Source of the DNA: Microbacterium halophytorum
Lineage (GTDB): Bacteria; Actinomycetota; Actinomycetes; Actinomycetales; Microbacteriaceae
NCBI RefSeq assembly: GCF_002970975.1
Contig: NZ_PNFA01000005.1
Span: forward strand, 62,001 to 126,000
Direction: 5' to 3'
Length of the DNA stretch: 64,000 nucleotides
Below are positions 8,191 to 16,599 of the stretch, one piece after another. The notes under the pieces were generated by a model. The model worked only from the letters and a program-made list of their open reading frames with translations, was not told the origin of the DNA and made no database searches. The first letter of the stretch is position 1. Each line of letters begins with the position of its first letter. A program made the translations under genes and the position numbers.

Positions 8191-8547
8191 TCAGCAGGGC
8201 ACGAACCCGCCACCGACATAGCGGAAGCCGTGCGGCCCCGGTGAAGTGAGCGAGTTCACGCTCTCGTCCAGGTGGACATCGAAGAGGGAGAAGACCCCCG
8301 CCTCGACAGCGTCGCCCAGCACGAGCCCGACGTCACGTGCTCCGGCGCACAGGTGTGGGTACGCGGCCTCGAACGCCGCTCGAGGGATCTGCACATCGAA
8401 CTCGGCCGGAGCGTCGACGTCGCCGTCCGGCCCCTCGTACGTCTCCACGCTCGGGCGCATCCGGATGCGCTCGCCGGCGGCATCCACGACGAGCACATCC
8501 TCGCGCCGCGCCAGCCAGTCGAGCAGGCGCTGGTAGTGATCGGCCAT
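8191..8547 (-). CDS. Conserved small protein of unknown function
   Basis: 118 residues, cytoplasmic, acidic, no membrane segment or motif I recognise. It begins MADHYQRLLDWLARREDVLV and ends with a Gly-rich GFRYVGGGFVPC. I do not recognise the family. The start is taken as ATG 8547 because a -10-like TACCCT (plus-strand 8555-8560) lies seven bases upstream, the spacing seen at other leaderless genes here; the adjacent ATG at 8550 is the alternative. Longer readings upstream lack support. It is convergent with the DUF222 remnant. Confidence 0.6.
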   Translation of the reverse strand: MADHYQRLLDWLARREDVLVVDAAGERIRMRPSVETYEGPDGDVDAPAEFDVQIPRAAFEAAYPHLCAGARDVGLVLGDAVEAGVFSLFDVHLDESVNSLTSPGPHGFRYVGGGFVPC

Positions 8548-8599
8548 CATCGGCAGGGTACGCGATGCGTGAGAACCCGCCCGCGACTGCCAGCGGAAA

Positions 8600-9166
8600 T
8601 CAGCGCACCGAGCAGGTGTTGTCGCCCGCGACCTCGTTGCCATCGCCGTCGGCGCGGACGCCGTCGCACGTCAGGTCGCCACCGATCTCGTTGCGGACGA
8701 GGGTGGCGTGCTCCGCCTCCGAGATCGCGAGCGAGCCGCCGACCTCGGTCATCTTCACCACGACGCCCTGGGTGCGCGTGACCGTGAGGTCGCCGTCGAC
8801 GCTCGACCCCGTGACGACGAGCTCCCGAAGCCCTCCGGCCGCGACGCTTCCGGTCATGCGGGTGTCAATGAGCTTCACGAAGTCGTATCCCTCGAACGCC
8901 AGGTCGCCGTCGACGCTCGCGTTCGTCACGACACACACATCGCCGCCCCGTGCCTCGCCCGACGCGCAGAGCTCGTCGGCGTTCTCGGTCGGCGCCGCGG
9001 AGCCAGCCCCTTCGGTGCCCTGCTCATCCGTTTCGGCCCCCTGCTCCGTCGCAGACGCATCCTTCTCGGTGACCGGCGCTTCCGGATCTTCCGGCGACGA
9101 CGCACACGCGACGAGGCCGATCGTCAGGAGGCTGGCGGCGAACAGCGTGCCGATGGTGCGGCGCAT
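8600..9166 (-). CDS. Putative lipoprotein of unknown function
   Basis: 188 residues. A lipoprotein signal is clear: MRR, a hydrophobic stretch and lipobox LVAC with Cys at about 20, so it should be anchored outside the membrane. A Glu/Ser/Thr-rich linker (to about 60) leads to a C-terminal domain built of repeating strands such as NASVDGDLAFEG, GSSVDGDLTVTR, EVGGSLAIS and NEIGGDLTCDG, suggesting a small right-handed beta-helix like bactofilin-type or polymer-adhesion domains. GAGGAG lies just upstream of the ATG at 9166. No partner can be assigned. Confidence 0.75.
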   Translation of the reverse strand: MRRTIGTLFAASLLTIGLVACASSPEDPEAPVTEKDASATEQGAETDEQGTEGAGSAAPTENADELCASGEARGGDVCVVTNASVDGDLAFEGYDFVKLIDTRMTGSVAAGGLRELVVTGSSVDGDLTVTRTQGVVVKMTEVGGSLAISEAEHATLVRNEIGGDLTCDGVRADGDGNEVAGDNTCSVR

Positions 9167-9200
9167 GGGGCTCCTCGAAGCTCGTGGCAAAGCACCCAGA

Positions 9201-9806
9201 CTAGCCCGCAGTCGCGAACGCGGGCGCATCCGCCGAGCCCCAGTCGACCGCCGCTCGTTCGTCGGTCGCCAGCAGCCCGGCGACCCAGCCGTCCGCGCGG
9301 CCTCGCCCGCTGCCGGCGCCGATACCGCCGAGCCCGAGCCGCCGCACGCCCTCGAAGCGGAAGCCGAGCTTCTGTGCGACGCGCGCCGAGGCCGAGTTGC
9401 CGACGGCCGCCTGCCACTGCACCCGCTCGAGCCGCATCGGCCCGAACGCGAAATCGAGCACGGCGGCCGCGGCCTCGGCGATCGCCCCCGTTCCGCGGGC
9501 ACCCGGTGCCGCCCAGAACCCGAGCTCGGCCGCACCGTCGGCGATGCTGTCGAGCCCGATGACGCCGATCACGCCTTCTGGCGCGTCGAGCGGGCGGACC
9601 ACCCAGGTCATGCTGGTGCCGTCACGCCACCAGCCGGCGGTGAGCTCGATGAACTTCTCCGCGTCCTCGCGCGTGTACGGCGAGGGCACGGTCGTGAAGT
9701 GCTGGATCGCCTCGTCCTGGCACGCCAGGTAGATCGGTTCTGCGTCGGATGCCCGTGGCGCCGTCAGCAGGAAGCGGGTCGTGTGCAGGGGGACGGGGTC
9801 GCCCAT
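9201..9806 (-). CDS. GNAT family N-acetyltransferase (RimJ/RimL type)
   Basis: 201 residues. The order of elements fits the acetyltransferase fold: N-terminal TTRFLLTAPRASDAEPIYLA, a central ELGFWAAPGARGTG that is the acetyl-CoA pyrophosphate loop, and the late NSASARVAQKLGFRFEGVRR typical of RimJ/RimL proteins, which acetylate protein N-termini or small molecules. The last 35 residues are extra. It sits just downstream of trpS on the same strand with a 12-base gap and is probably co-transcribed. The acceptor is unknown. Confidence 0.85.
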   Translation of the reverse strand: MGDPVPLHTTRFLLTAPRASDAEPIYLACQDEAIQHFTTVPSPYTREDAEKFIELTAGWWRDGTSMTWVVRPLDAPEGVIGVIGLDSIADGAAELGFWAAPGARGTGAIAEAAAAVLDFAFGPMRLERVQWQAAVGNSASARVAQKLGFRFEGVRRLGLGGIGAGSGRGRADGWVAGLLATDERAAVDWGSADAPAFATAG

Positions 9807-9818
9807 GGGAGCCCGCGC

Positions 9819-10823
9819 TCAGCCACGGCGGAGCAGGCCGATCCGGTCGCGCACGTCGGTCAACGTGCGCTCGGCGACCTCTTCCGCCTTGCCGGCGTTG
9901 ACGGCGAGGACGCGGTCGAGCTCGGCGGGGTCGTCGAGCAGCTCGAGCGCCTTGGCGCGCACGGGCTCGAACTCGGCGACGACCGCGTCGCGCACCGCCT
10001 TCTTGAAGTCGCCGTAGCCACGACCGGCGAATTCGTCCTCGATCGCGGCGTGCGTCGAGCCCGTCAGCGCACCGTAGATCGTCATCAGGTTGGCGACTCC
10101 CGGCTTCGCCTCGCGGTCGTACCGGACGACGCCGTCGCTGTCGGTCACGGCCCGCATGATCTTCTTCGCCGTGACGCTGACGTCGTCGAGCAGCCACAGC
10201 ACGCCCGCATGCGACTCGGCCGACTTCGACATCTTCGACGTCGGGTTCTGCAGGTCGTAGATGCGGGCTGCCTCGGCGGCGATGACGGGCTTCGGCACGA
10301 CGAAGGTCTTACCGAAGCGCGCGTTGAAGCGCTCCGCGAGGTCGCGCGTCAGCTCGACGTGCTGCTTCTGGTCGTCGCCGACCGGCACGACGTCGGTCTG
10401 GTAGAGCAGGATGTCGGCCGCCATCAGCACGGGGTAGGTGAACAGGCCGACGCTCGTCGCGCTCTCGCCAAACCGCTGCGACTTGTCCTTGAACTGCGTC
10501 ATCCGGCCGGCCTCGCCGAAGCCCGTGATCGTCGAGAGGATCCAGGCCAGCTCGGTGTGCGCCTTCACATGCGACTGCACGTAGAGGGTCGACTTCGACG
10601 GCTCGATGCCCGCGGCGATGTACTGCGCGGCGGTGCGGCGCGTCTTCTCGCGCAGCTCGGCCGGATCCTGCGGAACCGTGATGGCATGCAGGTCGACGAC
10701 GCTGAAGAACGCGTCGTACTCCGCCTGCATGCGGCGCCACGGCAGGAGCGCCCCGATGTAGTTGCCGGCCTGGAGGGAGTCGGCCGACGGCTGCATTCCG
10801 GAGTAGAGGCGCTCAGTAGTCAC
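9819..10823 (-). CDS. trpS: Tryptophanyl-tRNA synthetase
   Basis: 334 residues, normal bacterial length. A class I aminoacyl-tRNA synthetase that charges tRNA-Trp in the cytoplasm. GNYIGAL at 20-26 stands in for the HIGH motif and KMSKS is at 197-201; PVGDDQKQHVELTRDLAERF is a strong TrpS signature. The start is GTG at 10823, with TAGAAT (plus-strand 10830-10835) six bases upstream and no ribosome site, so the mRNA is predicted leaderless. Confidence 0.97.
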   Translation of the reverse strand: MTTERLYSGMQPSADSLQAGNYIGALLPWRRMQAEYDAFFSVVDLHAITVPQDPAELREKTRRTAAQYIAAGIEPSKSTLYVQSHVKAHTELAWILSTITGFGEAGRMTQFKDKSQRFGESATSVGLFTYPVLMAADILLYQTDVVPVGDDQKQHVELTRDLAERFNARFGKTFVVPKPVIAAEAARIYDLQNPTSKMSKSAESHAGVLWLLDDVSVTAKKIMRAVTDSDGVVRYDREAKPGVANLMTIYGALTGSTHAAIEDEFAGRGYGDFKKAVRDAVVAEFEPVRAKALELLDDPAELDRVLAVNAGKAEEVAERTLTDVRDRIGLLRRG

Positions 10824-10876
10824 CAGACGATTCTATGCGCTCGCCGATGCCCGGATCGCGCGGGGCGGGCAGGGCC

Positions 10877-11764
10877 TCAGCTGATCGCGTACTCCGCGAC
10901 CACGGGTGCGTGGTCACTCCAGCGCGCGTCGTAGGAGGGGTAGCGGTCGACGCGGTAGGCCCCGACGAGCGCTGCGAGCGCGGGCGACGCCAGGTGGTAG
11001 TCGATGCGCCAGCCCGTGTCGTTGTCGAACGCCTGGCCGCGGTTCGACCACCAGCTGTACGGCCCCTCGACCTCGCCGGCGAAGGTGCGGCCCACGTCGA
11101 CCCAGCCGAGCCCCGAGCGGCCCTCGCTGTAGGCGCGGGTGTCGCTCAGCTCGCCGACCTTGCCGCGACCGATGGGCTCCTGCCCCGGGACGGGCTCGCC
11201 CTCGGCGCCCAGGAAGCGGTCGAAGTACGCCCGCTCGCGCGCGAGGTAGCCGGCGCGGGCGACGTTGCCCTTCCAGTTCTTGATGTCGAACGGGCGGTGG
11301 CCGACGTTCAGGTCGCCCGTGATCACCGCGAGGGCACCGGATGCGGCGAGCTGCGGCATCCGGGTCTCCATGGCGTCGAGGAAGCCCCACTTGGCCTCCT
11401 GCTTCTGCGTATCGACCTCTCCCGAGTGCACGTACGCGCTCACGACCGTGACGGTGCGCCCGCCGACCTCGAAGTCGGCCTCGAGCCAGCGCCCCTGCGC
11501 GTCGACGCCCTCGCCGAGGCCCGTGCGGTGCGCGACGGCGGGCTCGCGCGAGGCGATCGCGACGCCGGCGCGCCCCTTCTGCGGGGCCTCCTCCTCGAGG
11601 ATGTGCCAGCCGGGCAGCGCGGCCTCGACGTGCGAGCGGTCGGCGCGCACCTCCTGGATCGTGATGATGTCGGGGGCTGCCTGTTCGACCCACGCCTGCA
11701 TGCCCTTCCGGACCGCGGCCCTGATGCCGTTGACATTGACGGAGGCGATGCGCACGGAACTCAT
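10877..11764 (-). CDS. xth: Exodeoxyribonuclease III (AP endonuclease)
   Basis: 295 residues of the exonuclease III/EEP family, which cleaves abasic sites and degrades DNA 3' ends in base-excision repair. Seen: RIASVNVNGIRAA at the N-terminus, metal ligand Glu38 in IQEVRA, GDLNVGH in the middle, and the closing WSDHAPVVAEY with the catalytic Asp-His pair. Start ATG 11764 is favoured over an upstream in-frame codon because family homology starts here and a TAGGGT -10 box (plus-strand 11772-11777) lies seven bases upstream, so it too looks leaderless. Divergent from nothing; trpS lies downstream. Confidence 0.95.
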   Translation of the reverse strand: MSSVRIASVNVNGIRAAVRKGMQAWVEQAAPDIITIQEVRADRSHVEAALPGWHILEEEAPQKGRAGVAIASREPAVAHRTGLGEGVDAQGRWLEADFEVGGRTVTVVSAYVHSGEVDTQKQEAKWGFLDAMETRMPQLAASGALAVITGDLNVGHRPFDIKNWKGNVARAGYLARERAYFDRFLGAEGEPVPGQEPIGRGKVGELSDTRAYSEGRSGLGWVDVGRTFAGEVEGPYSWWSNRGQAFDNDTGWRIDYHLASPALAALVGAYRVDRYPSYDARWSDHAPVVAEYAIS

Positions 11765-11825
11765 GCCCACCACCCTATCCAGGGCCCCGGACATCCGGCC
11801 CCGCCCCGCGCGTCCCGCGCGCGCC

Positions 11826-12035
11826 GAAGGAGAAGCGGCAGGATCGAGGAGCCGATCGCCGGATTCCTCCTCGATGTTGCGGTTTCTCCTCGAAGCCGCC
11901 GCTCCCCCTCGATTCCTCACCGCTGCCGCGTCCCGAGCGCACTACGAAGGAGAAACCGCAGGATCGACGAGCCGATCGCCGGGTTCCTCCTCGATGTTGC
12001 AGTTCTTCCTCGATGTTGCGGCGTCTCCTCGAGAC
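11826..12035. repeat. Two copies of a palindromic intergenic repeat, 120 bp apart
   Basis: Copy A runs 11826-11892 and copy B from 11946. They start exactly 120 bp apart and share all but about six of the first 60 bases. Each is an imperfect inverted repeat: left arm like GGAGAAACCGCAGGATCGA, centre CCGATCGCCGG, right arm CTCCTCGATGTTGCGGTTTC, which would fold into a hairpin of about 23 bp. In copy B the right arm is partly duplicated. No coding sense on either strand. This gap lies between two divergent-tail minus-strand genes. Confidence 0.8.
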
Positions 12036-12061
12036 GGCGGTTCCCGTTCAGTTCCGGGCGA

Positions 12062-12730
12062 TCAGTCGTCGGTCTCGACCTCGACGACCGCGCCGTTCGA
12101 GGCATCGACCGTCACGCTCGGGCCGTCGTCGCCCGTGCCGATCTCGACGTCGTAGAGGATGCCCGACCAGGACTTGTCGAGCGACCAGGACGACACGGGC
12201 CCGGATGCCTCGGCCGTCGCTGCCGCCATCGCCTCGGCGGGCGTGATCAGGCCGTCGAGCTCGAACGCCTCGTCGTCGACCTCGGCAGCATCGTCGGAAT
12301 CGAGGGCCTCGCGCTCCTGCTGAACGATCTCGCCAGTGCTCGGGTCGATCGTCGCCTCGAACTCCTCGCTGCTCGATGCGAGGGTGACCTGGTACTCGAA
12401 GCGACCGTTGTCCTCATCGAGGTCGAGCGAGGTGAGCCGCCCGTCGAACGCGTCCTGCGCGATCTGCACCGCCTCGTCCCACGCGACGTCGAACTCCTCG
12501 GCCGCGAGCCCGTCCGCCGCTGCGTCGCCGGAGCCCGAGTCGGTCGACCCCGAGTCGCCTGAACCGGCGTCATCCGCGCCGCCGCCAGTCGCCTCGTCCG
12601 ACGGCTCCGCCGTCACACCCGGTGCCGTCGACGACGGGTCCTCCGTCGTGCAGCCGGCGAGCGCGACGCCCGCCAGGACCAGCACCGCGGCGGTGCTGAG
12701 CGCACCCGTCGTTCCATTCATCCGGACCAT
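12062..12730 (-). CDS. Lipoprotein with two PepSY domains
   Basis: 222 residues. Signal peptide with lipobox ALAGC (Cys at about 26), then a Ser/Gly/Asp-rich linker to about 70 and two PepSY-like units: EAVQIAQDAFDGRLTSLDLD with FEYQVTLAS, and EAMAAATAEASGPVSSWSLD with YDVEIGTGD. PepSY proteins are secreted and are thought to inhibit proteases or sense the envelope. The start is ATG 12730, with GAGGGG four bases upstream; ATG 12721 is the alternative. It stands alone between repeat copies. Confidence 0.82.
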   Translation of the reverse strand: MVRMNGTTGALSTAAVLVLAGVALAGCTTEDPSSTAPGVTAEPSDEATGGGADDAGSGDSGSTDSGSGDAAADGLAAEEFDVAWDEAVQIAQDAFDGRLTSLDLDEDNGRFEYQVTLASSSEEFEATIDPSTGEIVQQEREALDSDDAAEVDDEAFELDGLITPAEAMAAATAEASGPVSSWSLDKSWSGILYDVEIGTGDDGPSVTVDASNGAVVEVETDD

Positions 12731-12844
12731 GAAACCCCCTCGATCGACCGCGACCACCGCGGTGAGGCCAGAGTATCGACGCAGCGTCGGAGAACGCCCG
12801 GAATCGCACCTCGGATAAGAGAATCCTCACGTCCCGCGCATATC

Positions 12845-12911
12845 GGAGGCGGAACCGCTCCATCGAGGAGCCGGGCGCCGCACTCCTCCTCGATCGTGCG
12901 GTTCCTCGCCG
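12845..12911. repeat. Third, diverged copy of the palindromic intergenic repeat
   Basis: Left arm GGAACCGCTCCATCGAGGAG and right arm CTCCTCGATCGTGCGGTTCC pair over about 20 bases with two mismatches, around a GC-rich centre. The arms match those of the copies at 11826-12035. It lies between the PepSY lipoprotein promoter and the sdh terminator. Confidence 0.7.
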
Positions 12912-12936
12912 ATTCAGCTCGGCTGCCACTCACGCG

Positions 12937-12966
12937 GAAGGGACCCGGCGAATGCCGGGCCCCTTC
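12937..12966 (-). terminator. Terminator hairpin after sdhB
   Basis: GAAGGGACCCGGC / GCCGGGCCCCTTC inverted repeat with a four-base loop, 25 bases beyond the sdhB stop. It is the likely end of the sdhCDAB transcript. Confidence 0.7.
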
Positions 12967-12990
12967 GTGTGCGATGCGCGCGTCAGCGGA

Positions 12991-13749
12991 TCAGCGGCCG
13001 CCCTTGATGATGGCCTGCTTCACCTCGCCGATCGCCTTGGTGATCTCGATGCCGCGGGGGCACGCCTCGGTGCAGTTGAAGGTCGTGCGGCAGCGCCACA
13101 CGCCCTCCTTGTCGTTCAGGATGTCGAGGCGCACGTCCGACGAGTCGTCGCGCGAGTCGAAGATGAACCGGTGCGCGTTCACGATCGCGGCAGGGCCGAA
13201 GTACTGCCCGTCGGTCCAGAACACGGGGCACGACGAGGTGCACGCGGCGCAGAGGATGCACTTCGTGGTGTCGTCGAAGCGCTCGCGGTCGGCGATCGAC
13301 TGGTGGCGCTCCTTGCCCTTCTCGGGCTCCGAGCGGGTCTGCAGGAACGGCTGGACCTCGCGGAAGGCCTCGAAGAACGGGTCCATGTCGACGATGAGGT
13401 CCTTCTCGAGCGGAAGGCCCTTGATCGCCTCGACGTAGACGGGCTTCGAGATGTCGAGGTCCTTGATCAGCGTCTTGCAGGCCAGGCGGTTGCGGCCGTT
13501 GATGCGCATCGCGTCGGAGCCGCAGATGCCGTGCGCGCACGAGCGGCGGAAGGCGAGCGAGCCGTCCTGGTGCCACTTGATGCGGTGCAGCGCGTCGAGC
13601 ACGCGGTCGGTCGGATACATCTCGACGTCGTAGTCGACCCACTTCGGTTCGCTGTCGGTCTCCGGGTTGAACCGGCGCAGCATGAACGTGACCAGGTACG
13701 ACTGAACGGTCTGCTCCTCGGCGGGAGCGTCGGCGACGGCGGTCGACAT
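12991..13749 (-). CDS. sdhB: Succinate dehydrogenase iron-sulfur subunit
   Basis: 252 residues. It carries electrons from the flavoprotein to menaquinone at the inner face of the membrane. Cys clusters are complete: SCAHGICGSDAM with a later C in NRLAC for [2Fe-2S], then CILCAACTSSCP and CTEACPRG for the [4Fe-4S] and [3Fe-4S] centres. Last gene of the sdhCDAB operon; its ATG overlaps the sdhA stop by one base (TGATG). Confidence 0.98.
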   Translation of the reverse strand: MSTAVADAPAEEQTVQSYLVTFMLRRFNPETDSEPKWVDYDVEMYPTDRVLDALHRIKWHQDGSLAFRRSCAHGICGSDAMRINGRNRLACKTLIKDLDISKPVYVEAIKGLPLEKDLIVDMDPFFEAFREVQPFLQTRSEPEKGKERHQSIADRERFDDTTKCILCAACTSSCPVFWTDGQYFGPAAIVNAHRFIFDSRDDSSDVRLDILNDKEGVWRCRTTFNCTEACPRGIEITKAIGEVKQAIIKGGR

Positions 13750-15575
13750 CAGTACTTCCTCTCCATCGGCGGGTAGCGCAGCTCGCCCGCGTCGTCCTTC
13801 GTGAAGACGACGGGCTTCCAGTCGAGCCGGATGTGGTCGTCCGGATCGGGCGAGTGCGGGTCGCCCGTGAGGTACGCCATCGTGTGCTGCATGTACTTCT
13901 CGTCGTCGCGGTCCGAGTAGTCCTCGCGCATGTGGCCGCCGCGGCTCTCCTTGCGGTTGCGCGCGGCGTAGGCAACGATCTCGGCGAGGTCGAGCAGGAA
14001 GCCCAGCTCGATCGCCTCGAGCAGGTCGGTGTTGTACCGCTTGCCCTTGTCGTCGACGTAGACGTTCTGGTATCGCTCACGCAGCTCGTGGATCGTGCCC
14101 ATCACGTTCGTGAGGGTCTCCTCCGTGCGGAACACCTGCGCGTTCTTGTCCATCTCCTCCTGAAGAGTGATCCGGATGTCGGCGACGCGCTCCGTGCCCT
14201 TGCGATTCCGGATCTCCTCGAGCATGCTCCGGACGTTCTCGGCCGGGTTCTCGGGGAGCGGGACGAACTCCGCCGTCTTCGCGTACTCGGCCGCGTTGCG
14301 GCCCGAGCGCTTGCCGAAGACGTTGATGTCGAGCAGCGAGTTGGTGCCGAGGCGGTTCGAGCCGTGCACCGAGACGCACGCGCACTCGCCCGCGGCGTAC
14401 AGGCCCGGAACGACCGTGTCATTGTCGGCGAGCACCTCCGCGGCGTTGTTCGTCGGGATGCCGCCCATGGCGTAGTGCGCCGTCGGCATCACGGGAACGG
14501 GCTCGACGACGGGGTCGACACCCAGGTAGGTGCGCGCGAACTCGGTGATGTCCGGCAGCTTCGTCTCGAGCACCTCGGCGCCCAGGTGGGTGCAGTCGAG
14601 GTAGACGTAGTCCTTGTTCGGACCGGCGCCGCGGCCCTCGAGGACCTCCTTGACCATGGACCGCGCCACGATGTCGCGGGGCGCGAGGTCCTTGATCGTC
14701 GGCGCGTAGCGCTCCATGAAGCGCTCGCCCGAGGCATTGCGCAGGATCGCGCCCTCCCCGCGGGCGCCCTCGGTGAGGAGGATGCCGAGGCCCGCGAGCC
14801 CCGTCGGGTGGAACTGGAAGAACTCGATGTCCTCGAGCGGCAGGCCCTTGCGCCAGACGATGCCGACGCCGTCGCCCGTGAGGGTGTGGGCATTCGACGT
14901 GGTCTTGAACATCTTGCCGAAGCCGCCCGTCGCGAACACGACCGACTTGGCCTGGAAGACGTGCAGGTCGCCGGTGGCGAGCTCGTACGCGACGATGCCG
15001 GCCACGCGGGTGCCGCCGTTGCCGTCGTCGACCGTGAGCAGGTCGAGCGCGTAGTACTCGTTGTAGAACTCGATGCCGAGCTTGACGCAGTTCTGGAACA
15101 GCGTCTGCAGGATCATGTGGCCCGTGCGGTCGGCCGCGTAGCACGCGCGGCGCACGGCCGACTTGCCGTGGTCGCGGGTGTGGCCGCCGAAGCGCCGCTG
15201 GTCGATCTTGCCGTCGGGCGTGCGGTTGAACGGCAGGCCCATGTTCTCGAGGTCGATGACGGCGTCGATCGCCTCCTTGGCGAGGATCTCAGCCGCGTCC
15301 TGGTCGACGAGGTAGTCGCCGCCCTTGATGGTGTCGAACGTGTGCCACTCCCACGAGTCCTCCTCGACGTTCGCGAGCGCTGCGGCCATGCCGCCCTGCG
15401 CCGCGCCCGTGTGCGAGCGGGTCGGGTAGAGCTTCGTCACGACGGCCGTCTTGGCGTTCGGGCCCGCCTCGATGGCGGCGCGCATGCCGGCTCCGCCGGC
15501 GCCGACGATGACCACGTCGTACTGGTGGTAGTAGATGCCGTCCTTGAGCTCGGCATCCGGGTGCTTGTCAGTCAC
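13749..15575 (-). CDS. sdhA: Succinate dehydrogenase flavoprotein subunit
   Basis: 608 residues. It oxidises succinate to fumarate. The dinucleotide fold VVIVGAGGAGMRAA is at about 21-34 and the FAD-linking His lies in TRSHTGAAQGGMAAALAN; active-site HPTG and the C-terminal substrate Arg region (MPTAHYAMGGIPTN) are present. The start is set at GTG 15575 (VTDKHPDAELKDG), 20 bases after the sdhD stop and behind a GGAG; an in-frame ATG at 15611 would add 12 unlikely residues and overlap sdhD. Confidence 0.97.
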   Translation of the reverse strand: MTDKHPDAELKDGIYYHQYDVVIVGAGGAGMRAAIEAGPNAKTAVVTKLYPTRSHTGAAQGGMAAALANVEEDSWEWHTFDTIKGGDYLVDQDAAEILAKEAIDAVIDLENMGLPFNRTPDGKIDQRRFGGHTRDHGKSAVRRACYAADRTGHMILQTLFQNCVKLGIEFYNEYYALDLLTVDDGNGGTRVAGIVAYELATGDLHVFQAKSVVFATGGFGKMFKTTSNAHTLTGDGVGIVWRKGLPLEDIEFFQFHPTGLAGLGILLTEGARGEGAILRNASGERFMERYAPTIKDLAPRDIVARSMVKEVLEGRGAGPNKDYVYLDCTHLGAEVLETKLPDITEFARTYLGVDPVVEPVPVMPTAHYAMGGIPTNNAAEVLADNDTVVPGLYAAGECACVSVHGSNRLGTNSLLDINVFGKRSGRNAAEYAKTAEFVPLPENPAENVRSMLEEIRNRKGTERVADIRITLQEEMDKNAQVFRTEETLTNVMGTIHELRERYQNVYVDDKGKRYNTDLLEAIELGFLLDLAEIVAYAARNRKESRGGHMREDYSDRDDEKYMQHTMAYLTGDPHSPDPDDHIRLDWKPVVFTKDDAGELRYPPMERKY

Positions 15576-15595
15576 GTGTGAACTGCTCCGTCTCG

Positions 15596-16039
15596 TTACG
15601 CGGCCTGGCACGCGTCCCAGAGAACGCTGTTCTCAGTGACGCCGAGGCACGGGTCGAAGGTGAACACGACGAGCGTGCCGAGGACGATCAGCAGGCCGGC
15701 TGCGGCCCAGATCGCGGTGATCAGCGAGGTGCGCAGCGCCTTGCGCTGCACGTAGTCGTTGACGATCGTGCGCATGCCGTTGGCGCCGTGGATGAAGGCG
15801 AGCCAGAGCATCAGCACGTCCCAGATCTGCCAGAACGGGCTGGCGAGCTTGCCGGCGACGAACGCGAAATTGATCGCGTGCACGCCGCCCTCAGGGATGA
15901 TCAGGTTCGAGATCAGGTGGCCGAAGATCAGGATGACCAGGAGCACGCCGGAGACGCGCATGTACATCCAGCCCCACTTCTCCCAGTTCGAGCCCTTGCT
16001 GCGGGGCGAGCGCGGAGCGGCGATGGTGTCGGCAGTCAT
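15596..16039 (-). CDS. sdhD: Succinate dehydrogenase membrane anchor subunit D
   Basis: 147 residues with three hydrophobic helices (about 28-48, 70-92 and 103-128). FGHLISNLII carries the His expected to bind heme b. It anchors SdhAB and helps form the quinone site. Its ATG overlaps the sdhC stop by one base. The tail is short and ends CQAA. Confidence 0.92.
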   Translation of the reverse strand: MTADTIAAPRSPRSKGSNWEKWGWMYMRVSGVLLVILIFGHLISNLIIPEGGVHAINFAFVAGKLASPFWQIWDVLMLWLAFIHGANGMRTIVNDYVQRKALRTSLITAIWAAAGLLIVLGTLVVFTFDPCLGVTENSVLWDACQAA

Positions 16040-16464
16040 CAGTGGCCTCCCCCGAACACGTTCATCAGGTGGCGCGGTGTGAAGCCTGCCATCACGACGA
16101 CCCAGAGCGCGATGACGACCCAGAACATCACGCGGTGGTAGCGGGCGCCCTTCGACCAGAAGTCGATGAGGATGATGCGCAGGCCGTTGAACGCGTGGTA
16201 GGCGATCGCGCCGACGAGGGCGACCTCGCCGACCCCCATGATCGGGGTCTGATAGGTGCCGATGACGGCGTCGTAGGCCTCAGGAGAGACCCGGATGAGA
16301 GCGGTGTCGAGCACGTGCACCAGGAGGAAGAAGAAGATGGCGACGCCGGTGATGCGATGCAGCACCCACGACCACATTCCCTCCGTGCCGCGGTAGAGCG
16401 TGCCCCGCGGCGTCTTCGAGGTGGTGTCCGACACCGACAGCGTCTGTCGTGTGGAACTGGACAC
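16039..16464 (-). CDS. sdhC: Succinate dehydrogenase cytochrome b556 subunit
   Basis: 141 residues. LYRGTEGMWSWVLHRITG followed by FFFLLVHVLDTALI is the SdhC signature; the Ser/Arg quinone-site residues and the heme His are visible, with three membrane helices. First gene of the operon. The start is GTG 16464, with a strong AAGGAGG seven bases upstream; a longer reading from 16551 adds 29 Arg-rich residues without support. Confidence 0.93.
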   Translation of the reverse strand: MSSSTRQTLSVSDTTSKTPRGTLYRGTEGMWSWVLHRITGVAIFFFLLVHVLDTALIRVSPEAYDAVIGTYQTPIMGVGEVALVGAIAYHAFNGLRIILIDFWSKGARYHRVMFWVVIALWVVVMAGFTPRHLMNVFGGGH

Positions 16465-16587
16465 GAGACAGCCTCCTTGTCGGTGCATGCGTTCCGGCGC
16501 GCGCAGAAGCAGCCGCGTCGTTGCCGTCCATCCTATTCCCAGCGGGATCACATCACGACGAAGGGCAACCTAACCGAGCCGCGCCGA

Positions 16588-16593
16588 TAGCCT
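16588..16593 (+). promoter_or_regulatory. -10 box of manC (leaderless)
   Basis: TAGCCT lies six bases before the manC ATG at 16600, with no ribosome site, so transcription should begin at the start codon. Confidence 0.5.
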
Positions 16594-16599
16594 GGGGTG

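Noticed and set aside
7861..8244. A 127-codon plus-strand frame after the DUF222 gene
   Set aside because: Wrong frame relative to the DUF222 remnant; Pro/Ser-rich, no ribosome site, and overlaps the minus-strand gene at 8191.
11826..12035. Repeats considered as CRISPR or as a duplicated gene piece
   Set aside because: Only two copies here, palindromic over their whole length, no coding frame and no cas genes.
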